Source of the DNA: Halomonas eurihalina
GTDB lineage: Bacteria > Pseudomonadota > Gammaproteobacteria > Pseudomonadales > Halomonadaceae
NCBI RefSeq assembly: GCF_008274785.1
Contig: NZ_VTPU01000002.1
Location: 62,001 to 126,000, forward strand
DNA: 64,000 nt
Reading direction: 5' to 3'
The position numbers and the translations under genes were made by a program. The notes beneath the pieces are model-generated. The model saw nothing but the letters and a program-made list of their open reading frames with translations. It was not told where the DNA came from and made no database searches. Shown one piece after another: positions 1 through 9,219 of this stretch. The first letter of the stretch is position 1. Each line of letters starts with the position of its first letter.

Positions 1-132
1 CGGAGTCTTTAAACGGAAAATTCGGGGCAGAATGCCTAGCCTCCCATTGGTTCCTGTCGATGGACGATGCTCGCGACAAGACATAAGCCTGGCGACAGAA
101 CTAAAATCAGGTCAGGTCTCATTCATCCCTGA

Positions 133-345
133 AACGACGCTTTCGACACCGCCCACATCGCCAACTAGATTCAGGCATTGAGGGACGACAAGAGGGACAT
201 ATTTCGGGCAACCGGAGCGGCACGACTGGCAGCGGAGTTCCTGAACCTGTCAGCCATAACCGAATTCGCTGAAAGATATCATCAATCAATGTTCTCCAGC
301 GGCAAAGAGGTCGGGTTTTCCAGCAATGTCCGGTTCTGATATGGG
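133..345 (+). pseudogene. ArdC-like antirestriction protein, C-terminal remnant
   Basis: This frame reads like the C-terminal end of the ArdC/zincin-like metallopeptidase family found on plasmids and conjugative elements. The run around ALRDDKRDIFRATGAARLAA, followed by an acidic and aromatic tail, has the family's look: a short helix, then a K-R-x-I-F motif, then an alanine-rich helix. A TAG at 166-168 sits where the family usually has a tryptophan (about HIAN-W-IQAL), and a TGA at 130-132 closes the frame upstream. The frame ends at a TGA near 328. I found no zinc-binding HExxH upstream inside the window, so only the tail remains. The identification rests on remembered family features and is moderate. 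It fits the other conjugative-element remnants to the right. Confidence 0.4.
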
Positions 346-735
346 GTGAGGTTCAATCTTGGTCAGCGTCGACATCTGACGCCTCTTCAGCATTCGATGA
401 AAACAGCCGGGACAGGAAGTTCCCGGGCAACAGCGAGCAGGTCTTCCGCCCCAGACGAGAAACTCAGGTGTGGTGAGCAGCTCGTAGCTGATGGAAAGTA
501 TGCGGAGGCCATGCCCATCATTCCAATGTTGCCATCACCAAGTGGCCATACCACTGACGCGGTCTCGAGCGGCAAGTGCACAAGCGAGAAGTTTCTTAAG
601 AGCAGCCCGGGGTCTCGGCACGGTGTGCAGTTTGAGCTCCATCTCGGTACTCCTGAGTGAACTGATGGAGGAACTCTCTGGTTGCTATCAGAGAATAGCT
701 CTTTCAGCTCAAGTAAACACCCGAGATCCGACATG
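346..735. other. No recognisable gene
   Basis: Open frames exist here on both strands (up to 125 codons), but none has a ribosome binding site with a family-like sequence, and their amino-acid make-up is rich in Ser, Cys and Arg as in chance frames. The stretch lies between the ArdC-like remnant and the 3' end of the TetR gene and looks like decayed DNA. Confidence 0.5.
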
Positions 736-1941
736 CTATAGAATAGAGCGAGGCTTGATCCCATATAGAAACATATTGGAGAAGTGATCAGCTACGGCCA
801 CAGGAGGCCAGCGTGTGCATTTCCTGAACCAGACAGGGTACCAGTGCTCCATTCCAGACATGATTCTATGCGCAAAGTAGCCATCAACTCCTCGGAACTC
901 TCCAAGCCTTATTGAGTTCTTGAATCGCTCCTGTACCGCATCAACAATTGACAGGACTTCGGAGACATAGGCATTTCTATGATTCTGGGCCAGATAGTTG
1001 ATGTTATGATACGTTTCCTTGGGGCCGCATGGAGTGTCATGCAACATCAAAAGCAACCTATTTATTTGAATGACGTAATCGGAAGTCCTAGCCCATTGCG
1101 CAGCCACATGGGCGGCTATTTCAGCCTCCCTTTTCAGAGAGCGCGTTAGGCATGCATAAAGAAGATCTTCCTTGCTATCGAAATGGTAGTAAATGCCGGA
1201 CCGTGTCATACCAGCATCTAATGCGATCTGCTCAAGTGATGCTCCCATAGCCCCTTTTCTATTGAAGTTATCTGACGCGATTCTCAATAATTGATCAAAT
1301 TTGGATAAACGCTTGCTCAAGCCTGCCTGTGCCTCAAGGAAGGGGGAGAGATCAGGAAGAGGAGGTGAGACGGATGCCTTCAGATCACGGCGGCAGACAC
1401 CATGGGTAACAATGTCATCAATACTATCAATCGCCTGCTGGTGTGTGTAGTAATCATGTTCAGAAAACCAGAAAGGCACCCAGTCAAGGATGGAAATTAG
1501 CGCCACGGAAGTAAGTAATGGCTCATTGCTTTCTACTGAGCCGTCCTCGACACCTTGCTGTACGATAGCCGCTAGTTTCTCAACATTCTTCCAGCGACTT
1601 TCATGTACAATCTGGCAGAATTTTTCCGGCAACGCATCTATATCAGTGAAAAGGATCATGCGCGGGCTATCTGGACTCAGCCTGCCACGCAGAAATCGAC
1701 GTATAATCTCCAGTCCATCGATGCCGGGTTCTGACGCCGCTTCCAGCTCCTGACTATAGATATTCAATCCACGTAGATAACACTGGAATATCAGCTCCTT
1801 TTTATCTCTAAAATAGTGATAAAGAGCACTTGGAACCATGTCGAGCTGCGATGCGATCTGCTCCAGGGTAATTCTTTCATAAGAATGCCGTGCGAACATG
1901 CTTGATGCTTTTGCTAGAATCTCGTCTGACTTAATGGCCAA
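736..1941 (-). CDS. Tandem TetR-family transcriptional regulator (two repressors in one chain)
   Basis: The 401-residue product holds two complete TetR-type units. The first helix-turn-helix is at about residues 6-52 (ITLEQIASQLDMVPSALYHYF) and the second at about 216-262 (ASLEQIALDAGMTRSGIYYHF). Each is followed by an all-helical segment typical of TetR ligand domains. A normal TetR protein is about 200 residues, so this is a head-to-tail duplication or fusion; such double regulators are known in gammaproteobacteria, often near lipid or steroid catabolism genes. The start is a TTG at 1941, chosen because GGGAGG lies just upstream and no ATG is available. No target gene is adjacent: both flanks are degenerate DNA. 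The base composition is visibly poorer in G+C than the core genes, in keeping with the island setting. Its ligand is unknown. Confidence 0.85.
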   Translation of the reverse strand: MAIKSDEILAKASSMFARHSYERITLEQIASQLDMVPSALYHYFRDKKELIFQCYLRGLNIYSQELEAASEPGIDGLEIIRRFLRGRLSPDSPRMILFTDIDALPEKFCQIVHESRWKNVEKLAAIVQQGVEDGSVESNEPLLTSVALISILDWVPFWFSEHDYYTHQQAIDSIDDIVTHGVCRRDLKASVSPPLPDLSPFLEAQAGLSKRLSKFDQLLRIASDNFNRKGAMGASLEQIALDAGMTRSGIYYHFDSKEDLLYACLTRSLKREAEIAAHVAAQWARTSDYVIQINRLLLMLHDTPCGPKETYHNINYLAQNHRNAYVSEVLSIVDAVQERFKNSIRLGEFRGVDGYFAHRIMSGMEHWYPVWFRKCTRWPPVAVADHFSNMFLYGIKPRSIL

Positions 1942-2489
1942 GCTGCCTCCCTGAACATACTGGCTTATCTAGTATCGTCATTTCCTGAACGTAGTGTCGG
2001 TAGTCTCAGACGCCAAATGCTACACTACTTACCGAAGTCCGGATGATTGACGGTCTGCTTGCAAAAGAATCTCGACCGTTTTTCCAGCAAGCTTTTCCAA
2101 CATGTGACCAAGTACCTTGCGGTGCAATCTCATGCTCCAGCCACAACATCATTGAGAGTGCTCGAGCCCGTGATACAAGGAGGAAAAGGCCCACACTGAA
2201 TGTAGACTCGCACTTGATGAAGTGCCATTTGGATGGCTTCAATGTGCCCCTCCATTCCTTCGACGCGCGTAGCATCGTACTACTAACCAGGCTACTCGCG
2301 GAAGATCTCACAGAGGAAACTGCCGCTAAGGCGAGTAGGAACAGACCACACAACCGTGCCTGCTCTGGTTAGTTGCAGGACGTATACTTTGGAAGAATGT
2401 CCTGCCACTGGGAACCCCTGTGGTCCACTGGTAAACACCTGAATCGTCGCGGAATTCCCGGAGGCTCCAAACCTTGAGAGGATGGAGCC
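1942..2489. other. Intergenic, no gene recognised
   Basis: This holds about 550 bases between the TetR gene and the IS3 remnant. Open frames of about 110 codons occur on both strands, but they lack start signals and resemble no family I know. The part nearest the IS remnant (from about 2380) may belong to the non-coding end of that element; I could not define a terminal repeat. Confidence 0.45.
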
Positions 2490-2768
2490 ATGAGCACTTC
2501 CAAACGATATACACCTGAAGCCCGTCAGCGTGCAGTCCACATGGTATTCGGCCACGATGCCGACTAGCCCTCGCAGTGGGCGGCCATCGGCGCCATTGCA
2601 TACCGGGTCATCGGCTGGCGAGTTCCCTCCCACACCCGCACACCCGCACCGACATGATGCTGGATGCTCTGGAGCAGGCACTTCATGAACGTCCTCAGCA
2701 ACATGGCAGCGACTTGACCCACCACAGCGATAGGAGGCCGTTCAATATGTCTCGATTCGATATACCCT
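2490..2768 (+). mobile_element. IS3-family insertion sequence, internally deleted remnant
   Basis: An ATG at 2490 opens a reading frame starting MSTSKRYTPEARQRAV, the usual N-terminus of an IS3-family OrfA (helix-turn-helix protein), soon broken by a TAG; the sequence after it (SQWAAIGAIA) still matches OrfA. About 100 bases later another frame gives DMMLDALEQALHERP and then THHSDR, which is the segment around the second catalytic Asp of the OrfB integrase (HHSDRGSQY in the family), with a shift just after it. Most of orfA's end and of orfB's start is missing, so roughly 0.7 kb has been lost and the element cannot be active. No terminal inverted repeats could be defined. Confidence 0.75.
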
Positions 2769-2776
2769 AAGCACAA

Positions 2777-2803
2777 CATTAAAAACCCCTCCGAAGAGGG
2801 GCT
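2777..2803 (-). terminator. Rho-independent terminator after the SNF2 helicase pseudogene
   Basis: On the minus strand the sequence forms the stem CCCCTC-ttcg-GAGGGG followed directly by TTTTT, just past the stop codon at 2809. This is a textbook intrinsic terminator for the minus-strand island genes. Confidence 0.8.
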
Positions 2804-2808
2804 GGGGT

Positions 2809-4924
2809 TCAAGCGACCAGTTGCCTGGCTAACTCCATCTCGACCGACTCGCCGTCGCTGTTGAGCGAATCCAGGCCCGACTCGGGTATGTCCCCGGATG
2901 TGCTCTGCGCCACAGCAATTTTGCTGGCCATCAGCCGCAGACAGGCGATCTGTGAAGTCTCGGCGTAGCCGAAGAAGATCACACGCACCGCCCGGTGTTG
3001 ACCGATCCGCCACGATCGACGTGCCGCCTGCTGGAGTGTGTAGACGTTCCATCCCGTCTGCATGAATGCGATCGTCGGGAAGTCGAGTAGATCGAGGCCC
3101 GTCTTCACCAACTCGGGGTTGGTGATCAGAACATCGATCCCCTTCTCGACCTGATCCGCGATCCAGTCTTCCCGCCGACTGGTGTCGACGCTCGAGCGCA
3201 GCACGGCCACTTTCAACCCTGCCTGCTCGAGGACGCGCTTCAGGCGACTCGTCATCAAAGATCGACTTGGTGAAGTTGATCAAATCCCGCGATCGCGGGT
3301 GTTTGACCGTCTCAGGCCGGAAACAGCAATCAGGCCACGCCAGAAGTACATTGAGCACCACACCCAACAAGGTGGTGTCCTTGCGTGCCAATGCTTCCTT
3401 GAGCGCCTGTGTCAGCTCCCGGGAGAGCCTGTCATAGGCACTGGCCTGGTCTGACGACATCGGCACTTCCACAAACTCCTCTTCATACGGCGGAAGTACA
3501 TCACCACCGATGTCCTTGAGCTTGAGGAACACCGTGAACGGCAACACATAGCGCAGTATGCCCTTCGGGCCGAACCCCGGTGCCTTGACCGTGCGCACCG
3601 ACGTTTTCCGGCCCTTCGCCGTCTTGTGCCCAATGCCTTCACGCTCGGAGTAGATGTCCTTGAGAACGCCATGTTCCCGCATGAAGGCCATGGACGCCGC
3701 ACCCAGTGAGTTGCGCTGGGGACGGTAGCCGTCCTCGATCATCACCGGCGTCAGAACCCGGAAGAGCAGATAGAACAGGTCATCGGCATAGCCACCCATT
3801 AGCGTGCCGGTCAGCAGTAGCGTCTTGCGTGCCTTTGCTGCCAGTACGCCCATGGCCTGGCCCTGTGCCGACCCCGCGTTCTTGTACTCATGCCCCTCGT
3901 CGACGATCAGCAGGTCGAAGAACTGATCAGGCAGATAGCGCTTCACGAACTCGCTCGGCTGAAAACCGCCCTCACCGAAGCCGAACTCGATGTTGGCCAT
4001 CGCCCGCTCCATTCTCGTCGCCTGTCGATCGTTGAACACCAGGTCGCCGTTCTCGTCCATCAGGTTGATGAACTCGTGCACGTTGTCGGCCAGCATCGAC
4101 GAGAGAAATGCCTCCCCGAACTGGTCGATCAGCTTCTCCGATGTCACCTTGCCGATGGTCGGAATGCGTTGCAGCGCCTTGAGCACCGAACGACGGCGGG
4201 CACCCCCTTCGGGTTGCCGCTGTCGTATGAGTGTCCAGAGCGGACCACCGCATGCTTCGCATCGCTGCTGACGCTCGGTCTGCTGAAACAGCTCGAACCT
4301 GATCGGCTCGTTATCACTGTCGTGGATCATACCGCCGCAGTCCGGGCACGCCGCGAAGCGTCCGTCCAGCGTACGCTTTGGGGTGGCCACCGGGATCCAG
4401 TGAAACCCCATTCGCATCCGCACACGGCCCATCACGTAGAACTCCGGCCGACCATCGCTGGGCTGTCCCAACTGCTCGCGCAGCTTGAGCAGTTTCGCCA
4501 GCGTGTCCGGGCCATTGAGTACCCAGACCCGCGCCTCGGGTATCGTCTCGAGGATCTCGCGCCGCCACTTGTAAACCAGGTGCGGCGGCGAGACGATCAA
4601 GGACCGGCGATAGCCTTCATTCGCCATCACAGCGGCGACAGCGATCGCCATCATCGTTTTGCCGGTACCCATCTCGGCGTTGATGATGCCGGCACGCTCG
4701 TTCTGATCCAGCAACAAGGCTGATATCGCCTGGACGACATCGGCCTGTGCCGGGAACGGCTTGCGCGACAGTGAGTCCATCACCGCCTGGCGACCCGGGT
4801 GCCCCCGACCATCGTAAACCGGGGGGTGGGTATGGTTGAGCGTATCCAGCAGCCCATCACCGAACTCATCGATGAAATCGTTGAGCGCGATGACGTTATC
4901 CGGTGTGGTGCATGGCATGTTCAT
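2809..4924 (-). pseudogene. SNF2/DEAD-box helicase of conjugative elements, broken by deletion and frameshift
   Basis: The N-terminal part has the Walker A motif AEMGTGKTMMA (about residues 84-93), a zinc ribbon with two CxxCGG pairs, the Walker B variant VDEGHEY and motif III TGTLMGG. It belongs to the large SNF2-type helicases carried by integrative conjugative elements. The C-terminal helicase lobe (SRLKRVLEQAGLKVAVLRSS to the end, including the QAARRSWRIGQ motif VI) is in another frame. The junction is at about 3250-3262, between KSIFDDE and TSRLKRV. Intact relatives, as I recall them, have several dozen residues at this point, so an internal deletion changed the frame. The start was set at the ATG at 4924, 6 bases after AAGGAG. 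Either half alone would lack one RecA lobe, so function is unlikely. Confidence 0.8.
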
Positions 4925-5020
4925 GTCCATCTCCTTACGAAAATGGGCAGACATGCGCCCAGCGGGCAGCTTGTCTGCCCGCGTGGGGAATGATCGCCTT
5001 GAGGAGCGATCGTGGTTGGG

Positions 5021-6193
5021 TTATGCCGTCTCGGCTTCCGAGTCGGTGGTTTCAGCAACGGCCGGAGCAGCCGGCGTCGACGTGATTGTGAACAGTCGGC
5101 CCCTGTCGGGAGAATCCGCTGTCACGTCCCAGGCCATAATGGCCGGCACGAAACGGTCAGTCAGAGTGCGACGCTCGGTGATGTTGCCGTCGGCGTCCTC
5201 CTCAAACTCGACCTGCGCAGCTTTCTCTTTGAAGGTATCGCCCTTCACGACCAGTTGACGCCCCGACCTCGAGGTCACGATGCCCGATATGCCTCCCGCT
5301 GCCAGTGACAGTGCGAGGTGCCAGCTGGACAGCTGACGCAGCGGACGTCTTTGCGTGACGCCATCCGTCCAGAACGCGAGGTTGAAGTCAGGCCATAGGC
5401 CGCCGAGGCGGTCCATTTCCTGCTCCAACTGCTCGGGTTCCAGCGACACGCGATAGCAGTGCGGCGTGCTACTCGAAGCCGGTGGTACATCGTAGGATTC
5501 GCTGCTCCAGTATTCCGGCAGGATGTCCGGCTCGATGTCCTTCGAGCCGATACCCTGTAACAGCGTTTTGACCTCTTTCGCCTTGTTGCTGGCCAATAGT
5601 GCATTGCGCCTGGCGCGCACTCCGAACACGATCACCTGCTGGAACGTGTCCACGGCAGCCCGGTAGACGCTGACGCGATCGAAATGCTGGGCAACCCAGC
5701 TCGATAGCTCGTCATCGAACACATACCCCGGCACGATCATGACCATCACCCCACTGTATTGCAGGAGATGCACTGACCGCTGGTAGAACAGCTTCTCCAG
5801 TCGCTGTCGCCCCTTGCCGGCATACCCCTTGCTACCGCCGGTCTCGCCAACGAGGTCGCCATAGGGGGGATTGAAGAACAGCAACCCGAACGATCGCGGG
5901 GATATGACGGTATCCATCAGATCCGACTGGATCCCCACATCCACGACGCGCTGCATGTGCCGAGCCCGCTCCAGGTCGTATTCGATGCCATAGGCATCGG
6001 TACGCTCCCGGCCCAGGCGATGTGCTGTTTCCAGGATCGCCATGCCTTCGCCGGCACAGGGATCGAGGATTCGCACACGTTGGTCGTGCGACGCATCCAG
6101 CGCATTCAACACACGCTCGAGCGTGGCCTCATCGGTTGGGTAGTAACCATTCTTGGCAAAGTTGCGTGCCAGGCGTGGAAACATCAGAGCCAT
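5021..6193 (-). CDS. DUF6094-like class I SAM-dependent methyltransferase of conjugative elements
   Basis: The 390-residue protein has the SAM-binding motif I ILDPCAGEG (about residues 42-50), an acidic motif II in GIEYD, and the catalytic motif FFNPPYGD (NPPY type), which marks methyltransferases acting on exocyclic amino groups of adenine, in DNA or RNA. The target recognition part is in the C-terminal half. Genes of this type sit next to the SNF2 helicase in many integrative conjugative elements, as here, where the helicase gene follows 96 bases downstream on the same strand. The ATG at 6193 has AGGAGG six bases upstream. Alone among the island genes with known relatives, it looks full length. 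Whether it protects or marks element DNA is not known. Confidence 0.75.
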   Translation of the reverse strand: MALMFPRLARNFAKNGYYPTDEATLERVLNALDASHDQRVRILDPCAGEGMAILETAHRLGRERTDAYGIEYDLERARHMQRVVDVGIQSDLMDTVISPRSFGLLFFNPPYGDLVGETGGSKGYAGKGRQRLEKLFYQRSVHLLQYSGVMVMIVPGYVFDDELSSWVAQHFDRVSVYRAAVDTFQQVIVFGVRARRNALLASNKAKEVKTLLQGIGSKDIEPDILPEYWSSESYDVPPASSSTPHCYRVSLEPEQLEQEMDRLGGLWPDFNLAFWTDGVTQRRPLRQLSSWHLALSLAAGGISGIVTSRSGRQLVVKGDTFKEKAAQVEFEEDADGNITERRTLTDRFVPAIMAWDVTADSPDRGRLFTITSTPAAPAVAETTDSEAETA

Positions 6194-6207
6194 GGTGGCC
6201 TCCTGGA

Positions 6208-6885
6208 TTATTGGATGGTGAGTTCACCGGACTGAATGCGGTGGCCGATCGCCTCTTGTACTGAAGCCAACGAAAGATCGATCCAGACGCCGGACAGACG
6301 CTCGGACGTCTGGTCGAGCATGCGGATGGCTTCATGCTCGAGGAGCAACTGAACGATCGTCGGTCGCCAGTGATCCAGTAGCGGATATGCCGCCAGATCC
6401 CGCAGTCGCGCCCAGAGCATCGCGCTCTTGTCTTGCTGGGAATCTCTTTCGTTGAAGATGGCATAGCACTGCCGATTGGCCCGGTCGGGCTCCTGGCAGC
6501 GCTGATCGAACAGCCAGAGGTTCAGCAGACTGCCGAATCGCGTTTGTCGATAGGTCCGCGTGGTGCGCTTACCTAGTCGGTCGCGGTTCAAGTGCAACCG
6601 GACTGGCCGCTCTCCCATCAAGGTCAAACTGTCCAGGTCGCCTTCGCCAATCGACAACGTCAGCTTGGCCATCAACTCATGGATCGCGGTATCCCGTCCC
6701 CAGAGGGATAGGAACACTGCGCTGTCGCTATCGGCGACATAGCTGTCCAGAAAAAGCTCCGGGGCCTCCTCGAGGCGCCGGAGCCGTGGTTGAGTCGCCG
6801 TAATAAGGAAAAGGGGCGAGCTACCCCCGAGGGGCAGGCGTCGCCCCTCGGGGAAGTGAATGTGATCAGATCCGCTTGAGGATGG
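6208..6885 (-). pseudogene. Conserved conjugative-element protein of unknown function, 5'-truncated
   Basis: From a GTG at 6717 the frame gives a 169-residue protein (FLSLWGRDTAIHELMAKL and on) with no recognised domain. The same frame stays open upstream through a protein-like stretch (HIHFPEGRRLPLGGSSPL, then LITATQPRLRRLEEAPE) up to a TGA at 6922-6924, with no ATG, GTG or TTG start in the extension. The upstream part therefore looks like true coding sequence that lost its own start when it was joined to the parA remnant. The ends overlap by about 20 bases. The 15-base gap to the methyltransferase start suggests they were cotranscribed. Function unknown; translation from the internal GTG cannot be excluded. 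Confidence 0.5.
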
Positions 6886-7243
6886 CGTCGTAGCGATCGG
6901 AGAAGCGGTCGAGTAACCCGATCAGGCGGAACCGGCCATTGGGGGCGTTGAGCAACAGCTGCTGCAACTGATTCCGATAGTCGTTAGAGACCACGATATC
7001 GAGATTGGGAATCGCGGTCTTGGATATGATCTGGTCGAGATCCACCAGATCTGTCGCGAGCAGCTCGTACACTCCGCCGGGTGCAGGCTGGGACAGCTCA
7101 TAATAGGAGGAAAGGGTAGGCTGGGAGTCCAGGTCAATGAGGAGCACCCTGAACCCGGCATCAGCCAGCAGGCCGCCCAGGTTGGCCGTTGAGGTCGTCT
7201 TGCCGACACCGCCCTTGGAACAAACTGTTGCAGAAACACACAT
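6866..7243 (-). pseudogene. ParA-family partition ATPase, C-terminally truncated
   Basis: The 125-residue frame starts with the deviant Walker A motif SKGGVGKTT (residues 9-17) and the A' motif LLIDLDSQPT typical of ParA/Soj ATPases. It then stops shortly after DRYDAI, where ParA proteins continue with Walker B (about LIDT) and another 150 residues. Full-length relatives are near 250-290 residues, so less than half remains. The last residues LKRI are probably read out of frame from the neighbouring gene across a deletion. ATG at 7243 has GAGGTG upstream. ParA genes often lie at the tRNA-proximal end of integrative conjugative elements, matching its position 142 bases from tRNA-Thr. Confidence 0.75.
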
Positions 7244-7321
7244 TTAGCTGCACCTCATCCAAATTGAAAGGAATGAGTGCAAGACTGAACGCTAGGCCGA
7301 AGGAGAGATTTTACAAGCACA

Positions 7322-7345
7322 ATCGCCGCCCTAGAAGGCGGCGAT
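7322..7345. repeat. Stem-loop between tRNA-Thr and the ParA remnant
   Basis: ATCGCCGCC and GGCGGCGAT form a perfect 9-bp stem with a 6-base loop. There is no T tract on either strand, so a role as terminator for the upstream tRNA transcript is possible but unproven. Confidence 0.4.
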
Positions 7346-7384
7346 GATGTACAGCAAGCTTTTGATTTTCAACCATCTAGTAGA

Positions 7385-7460
<76 letters not shown>

Positions 7461-7513
7461 TTGGAATACAGTCTCGACTCGACTTGGAAAGCAGGACGAG
7501 AAACAGGTTGGCG

Positions 7514-7588
7514 TGGCTGGGGTAGCAGGATTCGAACCTGCGCATGCTGATACCAAAAACCAGTGCCTTACCACTTGGCGATACCCCA
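7514..7588 (-). tRNA. tRNA-Gln (anticodon TTG)
   Basis: A 75-base gene with acceptor TGGGGTA/TACCCCA, anticodon loop TTTTGGT (TTG, reads CAA), T-arm GGTTCGAATCC and encoded CCA. Its layout matches gammaproteobacterial tRNA-Gln closely. It is probably cotranscribed with tRNA-Phe and tRNA-Thr. Confidence 0.95.
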
Positions 7589-7594
7589 GCATTG

Positions 7595-7670
7595 TGGTGG
7601 CCAGAGACGGAATCGAACCGCCGACACGGGGATTTTCAATCCCCTGCTCTACCGACTGAGCTATCTGGCC
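7595..7670 (-). tRNA. tRNA-Phe (anticodon GAA)
   Basis: A 76-base gene with acceptor GGCCAGA/TCTGGCC, D-arm with AGCTCAGTCGGTAGAGC, anticodon loop TTGAAAA (GAA), T-arm GGTTCGATTCC and encoded CCA. It is the first gene of the three-tRNA cluster read on the minus strand. Confidence 0.96.
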
Positions 7671-7760
7671 CGCGCCAACGGTGCGTATTAAACCCTAAAG
7701 CCCTTTTTGCGTCAACCGTTTCTTTTCAAAAAGATGGCGTATACAGCACCTTGAGGCGTT

Positions 7761-8033
7761 TCAGCGTTCGGGAGGCACGTAGCCTTCTGCCTGGTCGGTT
7801 TCCTCGTTGTTCAGGAAGTGCTCCAGTTGCTCCATCAGATAGGACCGGTCCGTGGGGTCGAGCATGTTGAGGTGCTTCTCGTTGATCAGGCGGGTCTGCA
7901 GGGCTTGCCACTCTTCCCAGGCGCGCTTGGATACGCTGGCCTGGATCTCGCGGCCCTTCTCGCCGGGCAACGGAGGGAAGGGGAGGGCTTCCAGCTCTTC
8001 CTGATACTTGCGGCAGAATACGGTCTGGGTCAT
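7761..8033 (-). CDS. yggX: YggX-family Fe(2+)-trafficking / oxidative protection protein
   Basis: The 90-residue product begins [17 protein letters not shown] and contains the family's conserved [16 protein letters not shown] segment and a C-terminal YMEQL-like helix. YggX proteins help protect iron-sulfur clusters and handle intracellular iron. The ATG at 8033 overlaps the mutY stop by four bases, so the two are translationally coupled; mutY-yggX is the order in most gammaproteobacteria. The fit with the iron-sulfur enzyme MutY is a standard pairing. Confidence 0.95.
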   Translation of the reverse strand: MTQTVFCRKYQEELEALPFPPLPGEKGREIQASVSKRAWEEWQALQTRLINEKHLNMLDPTDRSYLMEQLEHFLNNEETDQAEGYVPPER

Positions 8034-9151
8034 CGGGATGGCTCCTTGGCTGATTCGGATGCATGGCCTGCGGGTGCGGACAGGGTGAAGGGGCGCAGCG
8101 ACTCCAGCAAGCCCTTGACCGGCGCGGCGAGTCCGATGTTGGCAGGATCGGTGGGGTCGAACCAGCGCCGGCTTTCTCCGACCGCGTCGAGGCACGTCAC
8201 GCGGGCCGGCTGTGGGGTGATCTCCAGCCGGAAGTGACTGAAGGTATGAGTGAAGGTAGACCACTCGTCATCGAGCTCGGCGCCCGGTGCGTGCTGATCC
8301 AGCCAGGCCTGCAGGGCCTCGGAATCCTCGAATTGCGGCAGACTCCAGAGGCCGCCCCAGAGCCCGCTGGAGGGACGTTGCTCGAGCAGCACGCGGCCTG
8401 AGTCATCCAGGAGCAACAGCATGAGGGTCTGCCGGGTGGGGAGTGCCTTCTTCGGTTTGGATTCCGGGAAGCGCCGTTCCTCGCCTCGCTCGTGGGCGAG
8501 GCATTCGGTCTCGAAGGGGCAGCGCCCGCACTCCGGGCGGCCGCGGCGGCAGAGTGTCGCGCCCAGGTCCATCATCGCTTGGGTGAAATCGATCACGCGC
8601 TCAGCGGGCGTGTAGCGCTCGGCCAGCGACCACAGCCGGCGTTCCACGGCAGGGCGCCCGGGCCAGCCCTCCACGGCATGTAGGCGGGTCAGCACCCGCT
8701 TGACGTTACCATCGAGGATCACCGCGCGCCGCCCGGTACTCTGGGCGATAATCGCCCCGGCGGTGGAGCGGCCGATGCCGGGCAGGCTGGCCATGGCCTC
8801 GAGGCTGTGCACGGGGAAGGCGCCGTCGTGCTCTTCCATCACGACCCGGGCGGCCTTGTGCAGGTTGCGTCCCCGGGCGTAGTAGCCAAGCCCCGTCCAT
8901 AGATGCAGAACTTCGTCCTGGTTGGCGGCGGCCAGGGCTTCGACGTCGGGAAAGCGCTCCATGAAGCGTTCGAAGTAGGGGATCACGGTGGTGACCTGGG
9001 TCTGCTGGAGCATGATCTCCGAGACCCAGACCCGATAGGGCGTTCGGTTCTGCTGCCAGGGCAGGTTGTGACGTCCGTGCACATCGAACCAGTCCAGCAG
9101 GCGGCGCTGGAAGGTCTCGGGAGGCAGAACGACGGGTGGATGGTCGGTCAT
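8030..9151 (-). CDS. mutY: A/G-specific adenine DNA glycosylase MutY
   Basis: MutY removes adenine paired with 8-oxoguanine. The 373-residue protein shows the catalytic Glu45 in [11 protein letters not shown], the helix-hairpin-helix [12 protein letters not shown] (about 123-134), the catalytic Asp147 in [10 protein letters not shown], and the 4Fe-4S ligands C-x6-C-x2-C-x5-C in [18 protein letters not shown] Nudix-like C-terminal domain (with [15 protein letters not shown]) reads 8-oxoguanine. I took the ATG at 9151; an in-frame GTG five codons upstream is possible, and neither has a strong ribosome binding site. The gene follows asmA after a terminator. Confidence 0.96.
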   Translation of the reverse strand: MTDHPPVVLPPETFQRRLLDWFDVHGRHNLPWQQNRTPYRVWVSEIMLQQTQVTTVIPYFERFMERFPDVEALAAANQDEVLHLWTGLGYYARGRNLHKAARVVMEEHDGAFPVHSLEAMASLPGIGRSTAGAIIAQSTGRRAVILDGNVKRVLTRLHAVEGWPGRPAVERRLWSLAERYTPAERVIDFTQAMMDLGATLCRRGRPECGRCPFETECLAHERGEERRFPESKPKKALPTRQTLMLLLLDDSGRVLLEQRPSSGLWGGLWSLPQFEDSEALQAWLDQHAPGAELDDEWSTFTHTFSHFRLEITPQPARVTCLDAVGESRRWFDPTDPANIGLAAPVKGLLESLRPFTLSAPAGHASESAKEPSR

Positions 9152-9167
9152 GAAGGGGCTCGACACG

Positions 9168-9197
9168 CAAAAAAGCGCCGATCGCGAGGACCGGCGC
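9168..9197 (-). terminator. Rho-independent terminator after asmA
   Basis: On the minus strand GCGCCG ... CGGCGC pairs across an inner TC/GA extension and is followed by six T residues. It lies 23 bases past the asmA stop codon. Confidence 0.75.
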
Positions 9198-9219
9198 AGT
9201 GACTGGCTTTACTTGATGC

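Noticed and set aside
387..764. 125-codon minus-strand frame as a real gene
   Set aside because: No ribosome binding site or family resemblance, and it overlaps the end of the TetR gene.
6825..6853. CCCCGAGGGGC ... GCCCCTCGGGG stem as a terminator for parA
   Set aside because: The T tract is poor, and the same bases encode a plausible stretch (FPEGRRLPLGG) of the truncated companion gene.
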